DNA of 64,000 bases from contig JAKSTG010000008.1 of NCBI GenBank assembly GCA_024402695.1, positions 29,551-93,550 of the forward strand, given 5' to 3'. Shown piece by piece: positions 63,393 to 64,000 of the stretch (the stretch's first letter is position 1; every line of letters starts with the position of its first letter). The notes beneath the pieces were generated by a model. It had not been told where the DNA came from. It worked only from the letters and a program-made list of their open reading frames with translations, and searched no databases. The position numbers and the translations under genes are program-made. Source of the stretch: Treponema sp. (GTDB lineage Bacteria > Spirochaetota > Spirochaetia > Treponematales > Treponemataceae).

Positions 63393-64000
63393 TCAAGATT
63401 TCTTTGAAAGAAGACACTTTAGAAGATGATAAACACTGATAACGCCTGCGGTAATTCCCATATATTCAAGGCATGAAACTGCAATATTAGGAGCAGCCAT
63501 TTTCCAGTTACCGATATTAAAGAGATAGTAATAAATCTGAGTCTTATAGAATGCGAAGCACCCGGCAAGAATCACAAGTGTGTATAGAAGAATCCTGCAT
63601 ATTTGTGTTGCTTTTCCATCCAGTTTTTTAAGAGGCGAATGAACATGCAGTGCAAGATGAAAGCTCATAATCATGTAAGCCCAGCTTGTACTCATTAAAT
63701 GAACGGTCCGCCAGAATTGAGTAAACCGCAGTGACGACCATTCAAAAACTGCTCCGGTTGCAAAAACAGAACTTACTGCCATCAAAGTCATCAGAACCAT
63801 TAATACCCAGGCTGTGGAACTGAGCAGAATCCTCTGAACGTTGTAATTCCCCTTTGCCAGTGTTTTGTAAAACCACATGTTCAAAATGTGATGAACTACA
63901 AACAACGCAAAAAGTGCCATTCCGGCATAAGCATGCCAGCCCAAGTTCCGAACAGTTCCATGACTCATCAGGAAGATAAAGTCAAAATACATGAGGATAT
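63393..64000 (-). CDS. DUF4405-type membrane protein, cytochrome b-like (5' end cut off)
   Basis: At least 199 residues, hydrophobic, with about five membrane helices. Conserved His in WHAYAG and VVHHIL and a later FHLALHVHSP are positioned as heme ligands in DUF4405/cytochrome-b-like proteins. The reading frame continues to the window edge upstream of the first Met at 63992, so the N-terminus is missing. Probably a membrane redox component. Confidence 0.75.
   Translation of the reverse strand, partial: ILMYFDFIFLMSHGTVRNLGWHAYAGMALFALFVVHHILNMWFYKTLAKGNYNVQRILLSSTAWVLMVLMTLMAVSSVFATGAVFEWSSLRFTQFWRTVHLMSTSWAYMIMSFHLALHVHSPLKKLDGKATQICRILLYTLVILAGCFAFYKTQIYYYLFNIGNWKMAAPNIAVSCLEYMGITAGVISVYHLLKCLLSKKS

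Overview
The window looks like a chromosomal segment of a host-associated or rumen-type spirochaete, most likely Treponema. This is an inference, because the window holds no rRNA or other phylogenetic marker. It rests on moderate-to-low GC, several secreted YD/MORN-like repeat proteins, a PTS enzyme I without sugar permeases nearby, a multi-cache chemoreceptor, GGDEF/EAL proteins, an [FeFe] hydrogenase and a cytoplasmic GH9 enzyme, all typical of fermentative treponemes.

Layout. 0-3.3 kb: minus-strand operon of HAD phosphatase, PfkB sugar kinase and GH9 glycosidase. 3.3-10.8 kb: a 1953-residue RHS/YD-repeat protein with a variable C-terminal tip, an overlapping secreted protein with an NADase-type glycan-binding domain, and a lipoprotein. 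10.8-29.8 kb: mostly housekeeping and envelope genes (shikimate kinase, SlyD, NifU-like, two CPA2 antiporters, a lytic transglycosylase, a DnaK-like/LysM fusion, PtsI, Der, a ModF-like ABC protein, an XRE regulator). 30-42 kb: a MutS-like ATPase, a U32-like protein, an [FeFe] hydrogenase, a family I.5-type lipase, GalE, a small redox cluster, an acyl-CoA ligase and a ketopantoate reductase. 42-49.7 kb: a two-component system with a predicted operator shared with a downstream lipoprotein gene, a diguanylate cyclase and a chemoreceptor.

49.7-63 kb is accessory. It has small GNAT, Nudix, 2H-phosphoesterase, P-loop and tautomerase genes, at least three internally deleted pseudogenes, two Nudix paralogues (88% identical by my count), GC-rich inverted-repeat elements, a 3' tRNA remnant, a 700-bp non-coding region with repeated AACCTGGAGG motifs, and a PLD-helicase-DUF3427-like protein in tandem with a Nudix gene (a defence candidate).

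Cross-cutting observations. At least eleven genes or gene remnants have a sigma70-type -10 hexamer ending 6-7 nt before the start codon and no Shine-Dalgarno, so transcription should start on or next to the AUG (leaderless mRNAs). Most other genes have clear GGAG-type ribosome binding sites. The two-component operon and the lipoprotein gene 44912-45940 share an inverted repeat, TAKGAT-N5-ATCCTA, placed 13 and 23 bp from their -10 elements, exactly one helical turn apart. Other regulatory structures are a 17-bp perfect palindrome before the acyl-CoA ligase gene, a promoter followed at once by an intrinsic terminator before the ketopantoate reductase gene, and a 35-codon leader ORF before the XRE regulator.
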